A DNA stretch of 60,623 nucleotides from an uncultured Anaerococcus sp. GTDB lineage: Bacteria > Bacillota > Clostridia > Tissierellales > Peptoniphilaceae. The DNA lies in assembly GCA_943914475.1 (NCBI GenBank), contig CALUCE010000013.1, positions 1-60,623 on the forward strand, in the 5' to 3' direction. The position numbers were made by a program, and so were the translations under genes. Shown here one piece after another: positions 34,401-42,114 of the stretch; the first letter of the stretch is position 1; the number at the start of each line of letters is the position of its first letter. The notes beneath the pieces were generated by a model. The model made no database searches. It had not been told where the DNA came from and saw nothing but the letters and a program-made list of their open reading frames with translations.

Positions 34401-35748
34401 CCAATTCATCAAAGACATCCACTATCTGACCCTTGGATACTCTTACAGCACCAATTTCTGTAATTTTATCATCGTATCTGGAAAGTCCGGTTGTCTCCAA
34501 GTCAAAAACTATATAGTCCATATCATCCAAAGTTTTTACGGATGGGTCGATTTCTTCGTCTGTATAGTTGGTAAGTATTCTCAAGTCTTTATTTACCAAG
34601 AGTAGTTCTGCTCCAGGAAGCATCTTTATATCATTTGAAGATAGATTATTATAAAGGTCTGGAAGGGCTTGGAGGGTTGCTGTATCTGTTATTCCTACAG
34701 TATCGTGGCCCCATTCTTTTAGGGTAGATAATAAATCTTTTGGATCTACAAAACCATCAAGGTTGGTCATCTTGGTGTGGACTTCTAGCTCTATCCTCTT
34801 ATCAGGGAAAGTGTCCATCCTTTTTGAAAGGACAGCGGGTCTTATGGAATTTACTGTAAAGACATCTTCGTGGGCATAGTTGTCGTAGTTTAAAACTCCT
34901 TCAACTTGGACTCCCATTTTATCAACAAGGTCAGCTACCTTGGGCCTATTTCTTTGGTTGATAAACATCTTACAAGAAACAGCATCTGTCTTATCTTCAA
35001 GGTCAAAGGTATAGATTAAAAAACCAGACTTGGTCTCAAATACATCCAAACCATAAACCCTACCTATAAGAGAGACTGTCATGCCTTTTTTATCATAAAG
35101 CTCAGATATAGGCTCTACTTCAGACCTTATTTTTCTACCATAGCTGAGTCCATCTGGCTCTTGGTCTTTTGGCTTTTCATCCTTTTTCTTTGAATTTTGA
35201 GCTACCTGCATCATGTTTTCAAGCTCTACTTTTTTCCTATCAAGAAGTCTAGTAACATGAGGATGATTTTGGTCTATGCTAGGCTTATCTTTATTAATAT
35301 CTTCGGCTTTTTCTTTGGAGTCTTTTTCTAGGCCCTCTTCCTTTGCTTGAGCATCGCTGTCTATCGAATGATTTTCTTTGTCCTTTATCTTTAAAGATTC
35401 TTCCTTAGCCTTTGGATTGGAAGGATTTTCTTCTTTTATCTCATCCTTATAGGCTGGCTCACTTTGGTATTGGTAGTCATAAAAGTCATCAGAACTTGTG
35501 TCTGTGACAAAGTCAGGAATTAAATCATCTGGAAGTAAATCTTCTTCGGTTTTTTTGTTTTTAATAAATTTTATAGAAAGATTGGTAAAGGAGAAATATT
35601 CTTCCAAGGCTTTTTTCTCTTCATCCAAAAGATCAAAGTCTCCCTTGATAAAAAGCTTTAAAGAATTACTTTTCTCCTTGTATATAGCCTGAGTAATAAA
35701 AAATGAATTTTCTTTAGTTTTGATAAATTTACTTAGGTCGATATTCAT
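31474..35748 (-). CDS. polC: DNA polymerase III alpha subunit, PolC type
   Basis: 1424 residues. An N-terminal region with a charged linker (about 90-180) leads to an OB domain and a PHP domain split by a DEDD proofreading exonuclease (VFDLETTGL, NADFDIGFVRE, HRACDDA). The polymerase core follows, with a zinc motif (CPECKYSEF and KKCPKCGHD) and catalytic DIDLNFAGEYQPT. The PHP metal motif reads VHTKMTNLDG instead of the usual HTHMSxMDA, so PHP metal binding may be lost. It ends in a clamp-binding motif, QMSLFDL. PolC is the replicative polymerase of low-GC Gram-positives and supports that placement. Confidence 0.98.
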   Translation of the reverse strand: MNIDLSKFIKTKENSFFITQAIYKEKSNSLKLFIKGDFDLLDEEKKALEEYFSFTNLSIKFIKNKKTEEDLLPDDLIPDFVTDTSSDDFYDYQYQSEPAYKDEIKEENPSNPKAKEESLKIKDKENHSIDSDAQAKEEGLEKDSKEKAEDINKDKPSIDQNHPHVTRLLDRKKVELENMMQVAQNSKKKDEKPKDQEPDGLSYGRKIRSEVEPISELYDKKGMTVSLIGRVYGLDVFETKSGFLIYTFDLEDKTDAVSCKMFINQRNRPKVADLVDKMGVQVEGVLNYDNYAHEDVFTVNSIRPAVLSKRMDTFPDKRIELEVHTKMTNLDGFVDPKDLLSTLKEWGHDTVGITDTATLQALPDLYNNLSSNDIKMLPGAELLLVNKDLRILTNYTDEEIDPSVKTLDDMDYIVFDLETTGLSRYDDKITEIGAVRVSKGQIVDVFDELVNPEKFIPEKIQEITGISNEMVAGKPIIDEILPKFLEFSKDAYFVGQNADFDIGFVRENCQILGLDFKPIYLDTLPMARAVFPEMGRFSLDKLARKLNVELINHHRACDDATATAKVFIKLYQMIMDNQDLSLSEINKIRTDWPIARHEDFSSLIFAENKLGLQNLYKIISGTRMKYFYQEAKTPLDLIEEYREGILLGSGGHDGLLFKAIKDQRSDAYIEKVASFFDFYQVEPLSLFVDEINAGKFRNYDQVKEINRKIVELGEKHGKLVVATGGVRYLNPSDYELRNILHKGQFFRYHEYNPLYYLRTTNEMLEDFSYFTDQTRYDLVINNPRKLADQIEDIRPIPKETFPPKIDGSDKMLTDACFSKAKSIYGDPLPEIVEKRLQRELDSIIGNGYAVLYIIAKELVRKSNDDGYLVGSRGSVGSSFAATMADITEVNPLVAHYVCPECKYSEFITDGSVSAGIDLPDKKCPKCGHDLNKDGHTIPFEVFLGFEGDKEPDIDLNFAGEYQPTIHKYTEDFFGKGKVFRAGTIGTIKDNTAFGYIQKYAEDQNVTFTNAQIRKYQRGLYDVKRTTGQHPGGLMVVPRDNDITEFSPVQYPADDPKGDIKTTHFTYNMMHGVILKLDLLGHDVPTIIRALQDLTGTDPLKIKMDDPKVMSIFSSTKALDIKHDFSNNEIGTLGIPEFGTSFVRSMLKDTYPKKFSEMTRISGLSHGTDVWLNNAQDLVTSKTADFDEIISTRDDIMNYLINLGLDKKKSFQIMEKVRKGKNLPEETIDYMREMKVPEWYIESCLKIKYLFPKAHAVAYCLMSYRIAYYKVYYPQAFYATYYTTKLNDFQYSTIINGLKSIQYSLEELNNQGDLSQRDKNIRSLLEVAEEMEARDIHLKKADLYRSHPTKFLVEDGEVLPPLAAVDDVSEAMALDIGEEREKGEFISLEDLRTRTCLNKNAIASLKRLDIVTGIQEENQMSLFDL

Positions 35749-35751
35749 TTA

Positions 35752-36798
35752 CTAATCCTTCATTATAGTTTCTATAAGCACATCTACTATCTCGTCTTCT
35801 GGAACTTTTTTGATAGTTTTTCCTTTCTTAAACAAGAATCCATAGCCATTGGCACAGGCTATACCGTAGTCTGCTTCCTTGGCTTCTCCTGGTCCATTAA
35901 CAGGACAACCCATGATGGCTATCTTAAGATCTTTGTTGATGCCTGATATTCTTTCTTCAACTTCTTCTGCTATTTTTGGAAGATCTACAGTTGTTCTTGA
36001 ACAAGTTGGGCATGAAACTAGATCTATACCATCACGTCTTAGTCCAAGTGCCTTTAGGATGGCCTTGGCTGCCTTGATCTCTTCCAAGGGATCTCCTGTG
36101 ATTGATATTCTAAGTGTATCTCCTATACCATCTTTTAATAAAGAACCTAGACCTATGGACGATTTGATAAGGGCTGTATAAAGTGGACCTGCTTCTGTAA
36201 CTCCCAAGTGAAGTGGATAGTCAACAAGGTCAGAAAGTTTTCTGTAAGAGTCTATCATGGTATTTACATCTGATGATTTTACAGAAATAACTATGTCGGT
36301 AAAGCCTAAATCTTCTAAGGTTTTAACCTCTTCAACAGCTGAATAAACCAAGGAATCTACATTTACTCCATGGTATTTTTCTATCATGGACTTGTGGACT
36401 GAGCCTGAGTTTACCCCTATCCTAATTGGAATATTTTTTCCCTTACATTTTTCTACGACTTTTTTCACATTTTCCTTAGAGCCAATATTGCCAGGATTTA
36501 TCCTAAGGGCATCACAACCATTTTTAACAGCTGCAAGGGCAAGCTTGTAGTCAAATTGGATATCAGCTACAAAAGGAAGCTTAGTTCTTTTTTTGATCTC
36601 TCCTATGGCCTCTGCATCTGCCATAGAGTTTATGGCAGACCTGGATATATCGCAGCCTGCCTCATCAAGGGCATTTATTTGGTCTACAACCTTATCTATG
36701 TCTGATGTTTGGGCAGTTGTCATCGATTGGATAGAAATAGGAGAGTCCCCTCCTATGGCAACATCTCCTATATAAATCTTTTTAGTTAATTTTCTCAA
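35752..36798 (-). CDS. ispG: 4-hydroxy-3-methylbut-2-en-1-yl diphosphate synthase (IspG/GcpE)
   Basis: 348 residues. An N-terminal TIM barrel (GGDSPISIQSMTTAQTSD at the front) is followed by the [4Fe-4S] domain with SCPTCSRT and GCPVNGPGEAKEADYG. It catalyses the penultimate step of the MEP isoprenoid pathway. It lies three bases upstream of polC and next to rseP, as in many clostridia. The MEP enzyme Dxr, usually encoded between cdsA and rseP, is absent from this locus. Confidence 0.97.
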   Translation of the reverse strand: MRKLTKKIYIGDVAIGGDSPISIQSMTTAQTSDIDKVVDQINALDEAGCDISRSAINSMADAEAIGEIKKRTKLPFVADIQFDYKLALAAVKNGCDALRINPGNIGSKENVKKVVEKCKGKNIPIRIGVNSGSVHKSMIEKYHGVNVDSLVYSAVEEVKTLEDLGFTDIVISVKSSDVNTMIDSYRKLSDLVDYPLHLGVTEAGPLYTALIKSSIGLGSLLKDGIGDTLRISITGDPLEEIKAAKAILKALGLRRDGIDLVSCPTCSRTTVDLPKIAEEVEERISGINKDLKIAIMGCPVNGPGEAKEADYGIACANGYGFLFKKGKTIKKVPEDEIVDVLIETIMKD

Positions 36799-36807
36799 AA
36801 TTTCCTC

Positions 36808-37827
36808 CTATAAAATTAGGGTCACTATATCTTTTATAGTAACTACAAGAATCAATCCCAAAAGCAAAACAAAGCCTACTACAGTAGCTCTTTGTTCAAT
36901 TTTTTTGTTGACTGGCTTTTTACTGATCATTTCATATACACTGGTTAAAATCTTAGAGCCGTCCAAGGCTGGTATGGGAATGAGGTTGAAAAAGCCTAGG
37001 TTTACAGAAATATAGGCAAAAAAGTACAAGAGGTTAAAGATACCTTGGCTAGCTTGGTTGCCCAATTCCTTCACTACACCTACAGGTCCAGAAAGAGCTG
37101 AAAAACCAATAGCTCCAGAAAATAAGGCTCCAAAAACTTTAACTATGCCCTTTATATTTTTCCAAACTTCTGAAAAACCAAGTCCTATGGACTTGAAAAA
37201 ACCTACCTTTTCAAGTTTTGAATAGACCCCCAAAACCGGTCTGTTTTCTTCAAAGTCAGGTTTTATCTTAAAGTTTATTTCCTTATCATCTCTTAAAACA
37301 CTGATAGGAACCTCTTGGTCCTTATTTTTTCCATCCTTATAAAATTCGCCTAGGGCCATAGATACTTCTTCAAATTGTTTTATCTCGCTTTGGCCAATTT
37401 TAACAATCCTATCGTCTTCTTTCATACCTGCACTTTGGGCAGGAGAATTTTCTAAAAATCCTCCAACCTTGTTGGTTGATGTACCGATATTGCCGATTAT
37501 TATGGCAAATATAATACCAGCAAAAATAAAATTAGTTAAAGGTCCTGCTAATATGGTAAAAAATCTAGATTTTGCTGGTGAATTGTTAAAGGATCTAGGA
37601 TCATTTGAATCATCATCCTCTCCTTCCATGGCACAATAGCCTCCTATTGGCAGAAGGTTTAGGGAATATGTTGTTTCTCCCTTGGTTTTCGAATATAGCC
37701 TTGGCCCCATGCCTATAGCAAATTCATTAACCTTAATTCCACTTTTTTTAGCTATAATAAAATGTCCAAATTCATGAATTAAAATCAAGAATAAAAACAT
37801 TACTATAGCTATAAGAACTGAACTCAT
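36808..37827 (-). CDS. rseP: RseP/RasP site-2 intramembrane protease
   Basis: 339 residues. The zinc motif HEFGH lies at 18-22 in the first membrane helix and NLIPIPALDG near residue 285 in a later one, with a PDZ domain between (GGFLENSPAQSAGMKEDDRIV). It cleaves membrane-anchored anti-sigma factors and leftover signal peptides. It lies directly after cdsA, with no dxr between. Confidence 0.96.
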   Translation of the reverse strand: MSSVLIAIVMFLFLILIHEFGHFIIAKKSGIKVNEFAIGMGPRLYSKTKGETTYSLNLLPIGGYCAMEGEDDDSNDPRSFNNSPAKSRFFTILAGPLTNFIFAGIIFAIIIGNIGTSTNKVGGFLENSPAQSAGMKEDDRIVKIGQSEIKQFEEVSMALGEFYKDGKNKDQEVPISVLRDDKEINFKIKPDFEENRPVLGVYSKLEKVGFFKSIGLGFSEVWKNIKGIVKVFGALFSGAIGFSALSGPVGVVKELGNQASQGIFNLLYFFAYISVNLGFFNLIPIPALDGSKILTSVYEMISKKPVNKKIEQRATVVGFVLLLGLILVVTIKDIVTLIL

Positions 37828-37845
37828 CTTTTCTTCTCCTTATAT

Positions 37846-38622
37846 CTATATAATTGAAAGCAAGTAAAGGATAGGACTTACAAATAGCATGGAGTCAAAC
37901 CTATCAAGGATACCTCCATGACCTGGTATCAAGTCTCCAAAATCCTTAACCTTACATTGTCTTTTGATAAATGACGCTATCAAATCGCCAATTTGTGATA
38001 GGATAGCAGAAATTATTGTAAACAATATGATGATAGCAGCATCATGACTTATATCCATGGCATTGGAATAAATCAAGTTTAAAATAACTGCTCCTATTAT
38101 ACCTCCCAAAAAGCCTTCTACAGTTTTGTTTGGTGATATGTGTGAAATTGACTTAATCTTATGCTTGCCCATGGTAGAACCTACCAGGTAGGCACAAGTA
38201 TCAGATCCCCAGGCTATAATATAAAGCATAAAGATATACCTAGTATCGGTCATTTTTATCATATTTGACATTAAAAGAGATACATAGGCTATTATAAAAA
38301 ACATTGGTAGGAAATCTTTAAAAACATATTTTTTGTTAAAAATCATGTAAATAAAGATTAGCATAAGAAGCAAAACAAAGGAAATAACTGAATATGTCAA
38401 ATTATTTATGTATGCTTCAAACATAAGCAAAAGATTTAGGGCCATGGTTAGAATAACCGGAGTGTTGTAGCCTAAGTTTTTAAAGGCGTTTATCAATTCT
38501 TTGCAAGCTATAAGGGAGAAAATAGTAACTCCCAAGCTCAAATAAGAATGACCCAAAAATGTAATTGACAATAAAACTGCAAGTATTATTGCACCACCCA
38601 AAGTTCTCTTAATTAGATTCAT
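37846..38622 (-). CDS. cdsA: phosphatidate cytidylyltransferase
   Basis: 258 residues from the ATG at 38622 (GGAGGA site), overlapping uppS by 14 bases; the longer open frame starting at 38775 lies inside uppS. Seven or eight membrane helices end in the family signature KDFGDLIPGHGGILDRFDSM. It makes CDP-diacylglycerol, which feeds PgsA (encoded at 15926). Confidence 0.96.
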   Translation of the reverse strand: MNLIKRTLGGAIILAVLLSITFLGHSYLSLGVTIFSLIACKELINAFKNLGYNTPVILTMALNLLLMFEAYINNLTYSVISFVLLLMLIFIYMIFNKKYVFKDFLPMFFIIAYVSLLMSNMIKMTDTRYIFMLYIIAWGSDTCAYLVGSTMGKHKIKSISHISPNKTVEGFLGGIIGAVILNLIYSNAMDISHDAAIIILFTIISAILSQIGDLIASFIKRQCKVKDFGDLIPGHGGILDRFDSMLFVSPILYLLSII

Positions 38623-39316
38623 TGAGTCCTCCATATCTCCTATCTCTTTTTGTAAAATCTTCAAGGGCAAGATCAAACTCATCTTTTGTAAAGTCAGGCC
38701 ACAAGACCTTGGTGAAATATAGCTCTGTATAGGCAAGTTGGTAGATAAGGAAGTTTGAAATCCTATAGTCTCCACCTGTTCTTATCATAAGGTCTGGATC
38801 TGGCATTCCCTTTGTATAAAGATGGTCTGAGATAGTCTTCTCATCGATATCATTAGGATCTATTCCCTCTTTGACTATGTCCTTTACAGCCTTAACCACA
38901 TCAGCCCTTCCTCCATAGTTTAAGGCCATATTTAGGTAAAGGCCATCATGGTCTTTGGTTTTTTCCATGGCTTCTATGCAAGCTTTTCTTGCAAACTCAG
39001 GAAGTTTTGATATATCTCCAAGTATATTTAGCTTGACATTATTTTCCATCAAAATATTCATTTTTGTTTCTATAAACTTGAAAAGAAGCTTCATAAGATA
39101 GGAAACCTCTTTTTCTGGCCTCTTCCAGTTTTCTGTGGAAAAAGCATACAGGGTCAAATATTTTACCCCACGGTCCTTGGCATAAAGAGCAATGTCCACT
39201 ACATTGTCTGCTCCATTTTTGTGGCCAAAGGTCCTTGGTCTATTTCTTTTTGTAGCCCATCTACCATTACCATCTAGGATAATGGCAACGTGTTCTGGTA
39301 TTTTTATATTATTCAT
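38609..39316 (-). CDS. uppS: isoprenyl transferase (undecaprenyl diphosphate synthase)
   Basis: 235 residues. The catalytic Asp15 lies in IILDGNGRWAT. FGHKNGAD, YAFSTENWKRP and PDLMIRTGGDYRISNFL are the other cis-prenyltransferase motifs. It makes the C55 lipid carrier for wall synthesis from the product of the pathway that IspG serves. First gene of uppS-cdsA-rseP-ispG-polC. Confidence 0.97.
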   Translation of the reverse strand: MNNIKIPEHVAIILDGNGRWATKRNRPRTFGHKNGADNVVDIALYAKDRGVKYLTLYAFSTENWKRPEKEVSYLMKLLFKFIETKMNILMENNVKLNILGDISKLPEFARKACIEAMEKTKDHDGLYLNMALNYGGRADVVKAVKDIVKEGIDPNDIDEKTISDHLYTKGMPDPDLMIRTGGDYRISNFLIYQLAYTELYFTKVLWPDFTKDEFDLALEDFTKRDRRYGGLNESN

Positions 39317-39350
39317 TTTATCCTCTTATTTCTATTAAAATCTTTATAAT

Positions 39351-39359
39351 ATTATACCA
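39351..39359 (-). promoter_or_regulatory. extended -10 promoter for uppS
   Basis: TGGTATAAT on the minus strand, 35 bases before the uppS start. The only -35-like match is weak and badly spaced, which fits an extended -10 promoter. Confidence 0.6.
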
Positions 39360-39468
39360 TAGATATTTTAGGTGAAAGTCTGACTTAAAGAAAAAGTCCT
39401 AAGACTTCCACTGATAAAAATACTGAAAATATGCTGTATTATAAAGTTTTTAGGAAATTATTTCAATT

Positions 39469-39484
39469 AGTGATTGTAGTCACA
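39469..39484 (+). promoter_or_regulatory. CRP-type operator upstream of the Crp/Fnr gene
   Basis: AGTGA-TTGTAG-TCACA matches the CRP consensus TGTGA-N6-TCACA in nine of ten fixed positions. It lies 48 bases before the regulator's first ATG. The regulator's recognition helix TRETVSRKL has the Arg-Glu-x3-Arg set that reads GTGA half-sites in CRP. Autoregulation is therefore likely, though not shown. Confidence 0.6.
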
Positions 39485-39531
39485 GAATTTAAGTAAGAAA
39501 GCTAGTAAAATAAGAGTAGAATAGGATAAGG

Positions 39532-40227
39532 ATGATAGGAAGTGATGCTATGGAAGAGAAGAACTTATGCAAGTGCGGGGGCTTGTGTATAGAAAACATA
39601 GAAATGTTTAATGACTTAAGCTATGAGTCAAAGATGGAAATAATGGATCATTCTAACCATATCCATGTTAAGGATAAGACCATTCTATTTAATCCCCAAG
39701 ACAAGGTTGATTCTATAATAGTAGTTAAAAAAGGTAAGCTAAAGCTTTCAAACTACGATGACCAAGGCCAAGAATATATTTATAAGATCTTGGAAGAAAA
39801 TGACACCTACGGAGAAGAGTTGATCTTTGCAGATGAAAATTTCAATATGTATGTTGAAAGCATAGGCAAAACCATGGTATGTCAAATAACCAAGGACGAG
39901 CTTATCCCCTATGTTATGCAAAATCCCGACTATGCCAAAAAATTAATAGAAGGTTTGGGCAAAAAATTAAAAGAATCTATGACCATAAAGAAGCTTCTTT
40001 TTATCAAGGATCCTAAGGAAAGACTGGAAGGATATTTGGTAAACAAGTGTGAGGATACAGGTTCTAATATTATAAGCCTGAGTAGGGAAAATATAGGTAG
40101 GGAAATAAACTTAACCAGGGAGACGGTTTCTAGGAAACTTAGGGAAATCGAGGCCGAGGGAAATGTAGAGCTTGAAGGGTACAAAAAAATAATAGTAAAA
40201 AACAAGGAAAAAATGAAAAAACTATAG
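39532..40227 (+). CDS. Crp/Fnr family transcriptional regulator with N-terminal cysteines
   Basis: 231 residues. A cyclic-nucleotide-binding-type beta barrel (about 30-125), dimer helix (about 126-155) and winged helix (SRENIGREINLTRETVSRKL). Three cysteines at 13, 15 and 19 (CKCGGLC) and one at 117 resemble the cluster-binding arrangement of FNR, with different spacing; Cys173 is extra. No cAMP-binding signature was recognised. A second ATG at 39550 is an alternative start. The next gene, 10 bases on, is a metal chaperone, so it may sense a metal or redox signal. Confidence 0.88.
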   Translation: MIGSDAMEEKNLCKCGGLCIENIEMFNDLSYESKMEIMDHSNHIHVKDKTILFNPQDKVDSIIVVKKGKLKLSNYDDQGQEYIYKILEENDTYGEELIFADENFNMYVESIGKTMVCQITKDELIPYVMQNPDYAKKLIEGLGKKLKESMTIKKLLFIKDPKERLEGYLVNKCEDTGSNIISLSRENIGREINLTRETVSRKLREIEAEGNVELEGYKKIIVKNKEKMKKL

Positions 40228-40236
40228 GAGATTTTT

Positions 40237-40464
40237 ATGAAAAAAGCAACAATTCAATTAGAAGATTTGGCATGTCCATCATGTGCAGTAAAAATCGAAG
40301 GCGCAGTTAAAAATGTAGATGGTGTAGAAGATGATAGCGTAAAAGTACTCTTTAATGCCTCTAAGGTAAAACTTGATTTTGATGATGAAAAAACCAAAAT
40401 AGAAGATATAGAAAATTCTATAGACAAAATCGGCTATGAAGTTAAAAAATCTTCCGTAAGATAA
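40237..40464 (+). CDS. heavy-metal-associated (HMA) domain protein, CopZ-like
   Basis: 75 residues forming a single ferredoxin-like HMA domain with the metal-binding motif ACPSCAVKIE (CxxC). The residues before the motif are Leu-Ala rather than the Met-x of classical copper chaperones, so the metal is uncertain. It is co-transcribed with the Crp/Fnr gene and ends in a strong terminator. The likely client, a P-type ATPase without its own HMA domain, is encoded at 47387-49240. Confidence 0.88.
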   Translation: MKKATIQLEDLACPSCAVKIEGAVKNVDGVEDDSVKVLFNASKVKLDFDDEKTKIEDIENSIDKIGYEVKKSSVR

Positions 40465-40473
40465 GCTTACTAC

Positions 40474-40509
40474 GGGCTCTTGCAAACTTTGCAAGGGCCC
40501 TATTTTTTT
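40474..40509 (+). terminator. terminator after the regulator/metal-chaperone operon
   Basis: A 13-base stem (GGGCTCTTGCAAA-type arm with one G-T wobble against TTTGCAAGGGCCC) is followed by TATTTTTTT. Very stable. Confidence 0.9.
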
Positions 40510-40514
40510 GCCTA

Positions 40515-40523
40515 TGCTATAAT
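40515..40523 (+). promoter_or_regulatory. extended -10 promoter for the frameshifted membrane-protein gene
   Basis: TGCTATAAT lies 29 bases before the ATG at 40552 and directly after the preceding terminator. Confidence 0.5.
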
Positions 40524-40551
40524 AGAGAAAAATCTACTAAAGGAGAAACTT

Positions 40552-41182
40552 ATGTATTTTATGAAGACCCTAAAAAAGTTTTTTAAAAAAGATGGGAGTC
40601 TAGACCTATATTTCTTTATCCTAGGCTTAATCTTTTTATATACTTTTGCCTTGGTTTATAGGCTTTTCTTTCAGTATTTTAATAAGTTTAGTTTTTAGAT
40701 ATATTAGTACTGATGAAGACTACTATGATGACCTAAATAAAAAATCATCTGTAAAAGATAGCCTTGCTTATGTTTTGAGCAAAAATATCTTTACCTTTAT
40801 TTTTACGACTATTATTTTATTGCTAGTTTTTTCAATATATAATTTACTAAGTCATTTTTCAATCACTAAAGGACAAGCAATTGATAGTACTTATTTCCCT
40901 ATTCTTTTTATTTTAGTACTAGCGAGTGAAAATATAATTTTGATTTTTAACCACAAGAAAATAAAAATCTATGACAGCGGCCTAAAAAGAGATTATCAAA
41001 AAGATATAAGGATAGGCTTAAAAAGTTTATTTTCCCTGCTTCCTTCACTTGTATCAAATATATTTTTTACAAGCCTCTTGTTTTATTTTGAGAAAGATAT
41101 AAGTCTCACCCTTGGGTTCTTATATTTACTTTTATGCACTTTGACTCTTGTTTTTTATAGATCATTTGGGTCAATGGAATAA
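40552..41182 (+). pseudogene. multi-pass membrane protein, frameshifted
   Basis: The ATG at 40552 has an AAAGGAGA site and an extended -10 element upstream. The first frame gives 48 residues (a basic N-terminus, then a hydrophobic helix ending in YTFALVYRLFF) and stops at 40698. A second frame, from about 40680 to 41182, continues as a membrane protein (SILISLVFRYIST, then four more hydrophobic helices). The two join well if one base near the T-rich stretch 40662-40670 is removed, giving about 209 residues. No family was recognised. It may be a real disruption or a sequence error; no long homopolymer lies at the joint. Confidence 0.65.
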
Positions 41183-41201
41183 AATTTAATATATCTTTAT
41201 A

Positions 41202-41210
41202 TGTTATAAT
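41202..41210 (+). promoter_or_regulatory. extended -10 very close to the rluD-type start codon
   Basis: TGTTATAAT ends nine bases before the ATG at 41220. There is no Shine-Dalgarno site between them, so a transcript from this promoter would be leaderless or nearly so. Confidence 0.5.
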
Positions 41211-41219
41211 TGATTTAAG

Positions 41220-42113
41220 ATGAAAATTACAGCAAATAAAAAAGAAAGACTTGATAAGTACCTGTCTGATGAATTTGAAGAAATTCCTAGGAACAAGATC
41301 AAGGATTTCATTAAAGAAAATTTAATAAAGGTTAATGGTCAGAGGAAAAAACCATCCTATAAGCTTGAAGATGGGGATGAGATTTCTATCTCTGATGAGC
41401 TTTTCAAAGAACCTGAAATATTACCAGAGAAAATGGATCTTAAGGTAATCTTTGAAAATGATGATTATGCCATTATTGACAAGGAAGAGCATGTAATCGT
41501 CCACCCTGCAGGTCCTATAGTGTCAGGGACCTTGGTGAACGGAATAATGGAAAGATTTGATACTCTTTCTGATATAGGCGGTGAAGATAGGCCTGGTATA
41601 GTCCATAGGCTCGATAAGGATACTACAGGACTTATACTTATAGCAAAAAACAACAAGGCCCACCAGTATTTTAAAAATCTTTTCCAAGAAAGAAAGGTCG
41701 ATAAAACCTACATATGCATAGTTCATGGAAATTTCGATAAAAAAACCGGCCACATAGAAACTTTTATAGACAGAAATATCTACAATAGGAAAAAGATGGC
41801 TGTAAGAGATGAAGGACGAATAGCCATAACAGACTATAAGGTTTTAAAGGAAGTTGAGGGATTTTCTCTCTTGGAAGTTAAGATAAAGACAGGAAGAACC
41901 CACCAAATTAGAGTCCATATGGAACACATAAACCACCCTATCCTTGGCGATAGGCTATACGGGAATGTTAAAACCAAGTTTAATCTGGACCACCAATTAC
42001 TTCATTGTAGAAAACTTGGTTTTGTCGATATGGCAGGTAAGTATGTAACTTATAAGGCGGATGTCCACTCTACTTTTAAAAAGTACCAGGACGTCCTAGG
42101 ATTAGGAGATTAG
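41220..42113 (+). CDS. RluA/RluD family pseudouridine synthase
   Basis: 297 residues. An N-terminal S4 domain (about 10-60: RLDKYLSDEFEEIPRNKIKDF) leads to the catalytic domain with HRLDKDTTGLILIAK (Asp132) and KTGRTHQIRVHMEHINHPILGD. It isomerises uridine in 23S rRNA; the exact site is not decidable from sequence. It is followed two bases later by the yifB gene. It has no visible ribosome-binding site. Confidence 0.94.
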   Translation: MKITANKKERLDKYLSDEFEEIPRNKIKDFIKENLIKVNGQRKKPSYKLEDGDEISISDELFKEPEILPEKMDLKVIFENDDYAIIDKEEHVIVHPAGPIVSGTLVNGIMERFDTLSDIGGEDRPGIVHRLDKDTTGLILIAKNNKAHQYFKNLFQERKVDKTYICIVHGNFDKKTGHIETFIDRNIYNRKKMAVRDEGRIAITDYKVLKEVEGFSLLEVKIKTGRTHQIRVHMEHINHPILGDRLYGNVKTKFNLDHQLLHCRKLGFVDMAGKYVTYKADVHSTFKKYQDVLGLGD

Positions 42114-42114
42114 T

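Noticed and set aside
38622..38775. Longer CdsA beginning at 38775
   Set aside because: The extra 51 residues lie inside uppS in another frame; the ATG at 38622 has the GGAGGA site and starts a normal CdsA.
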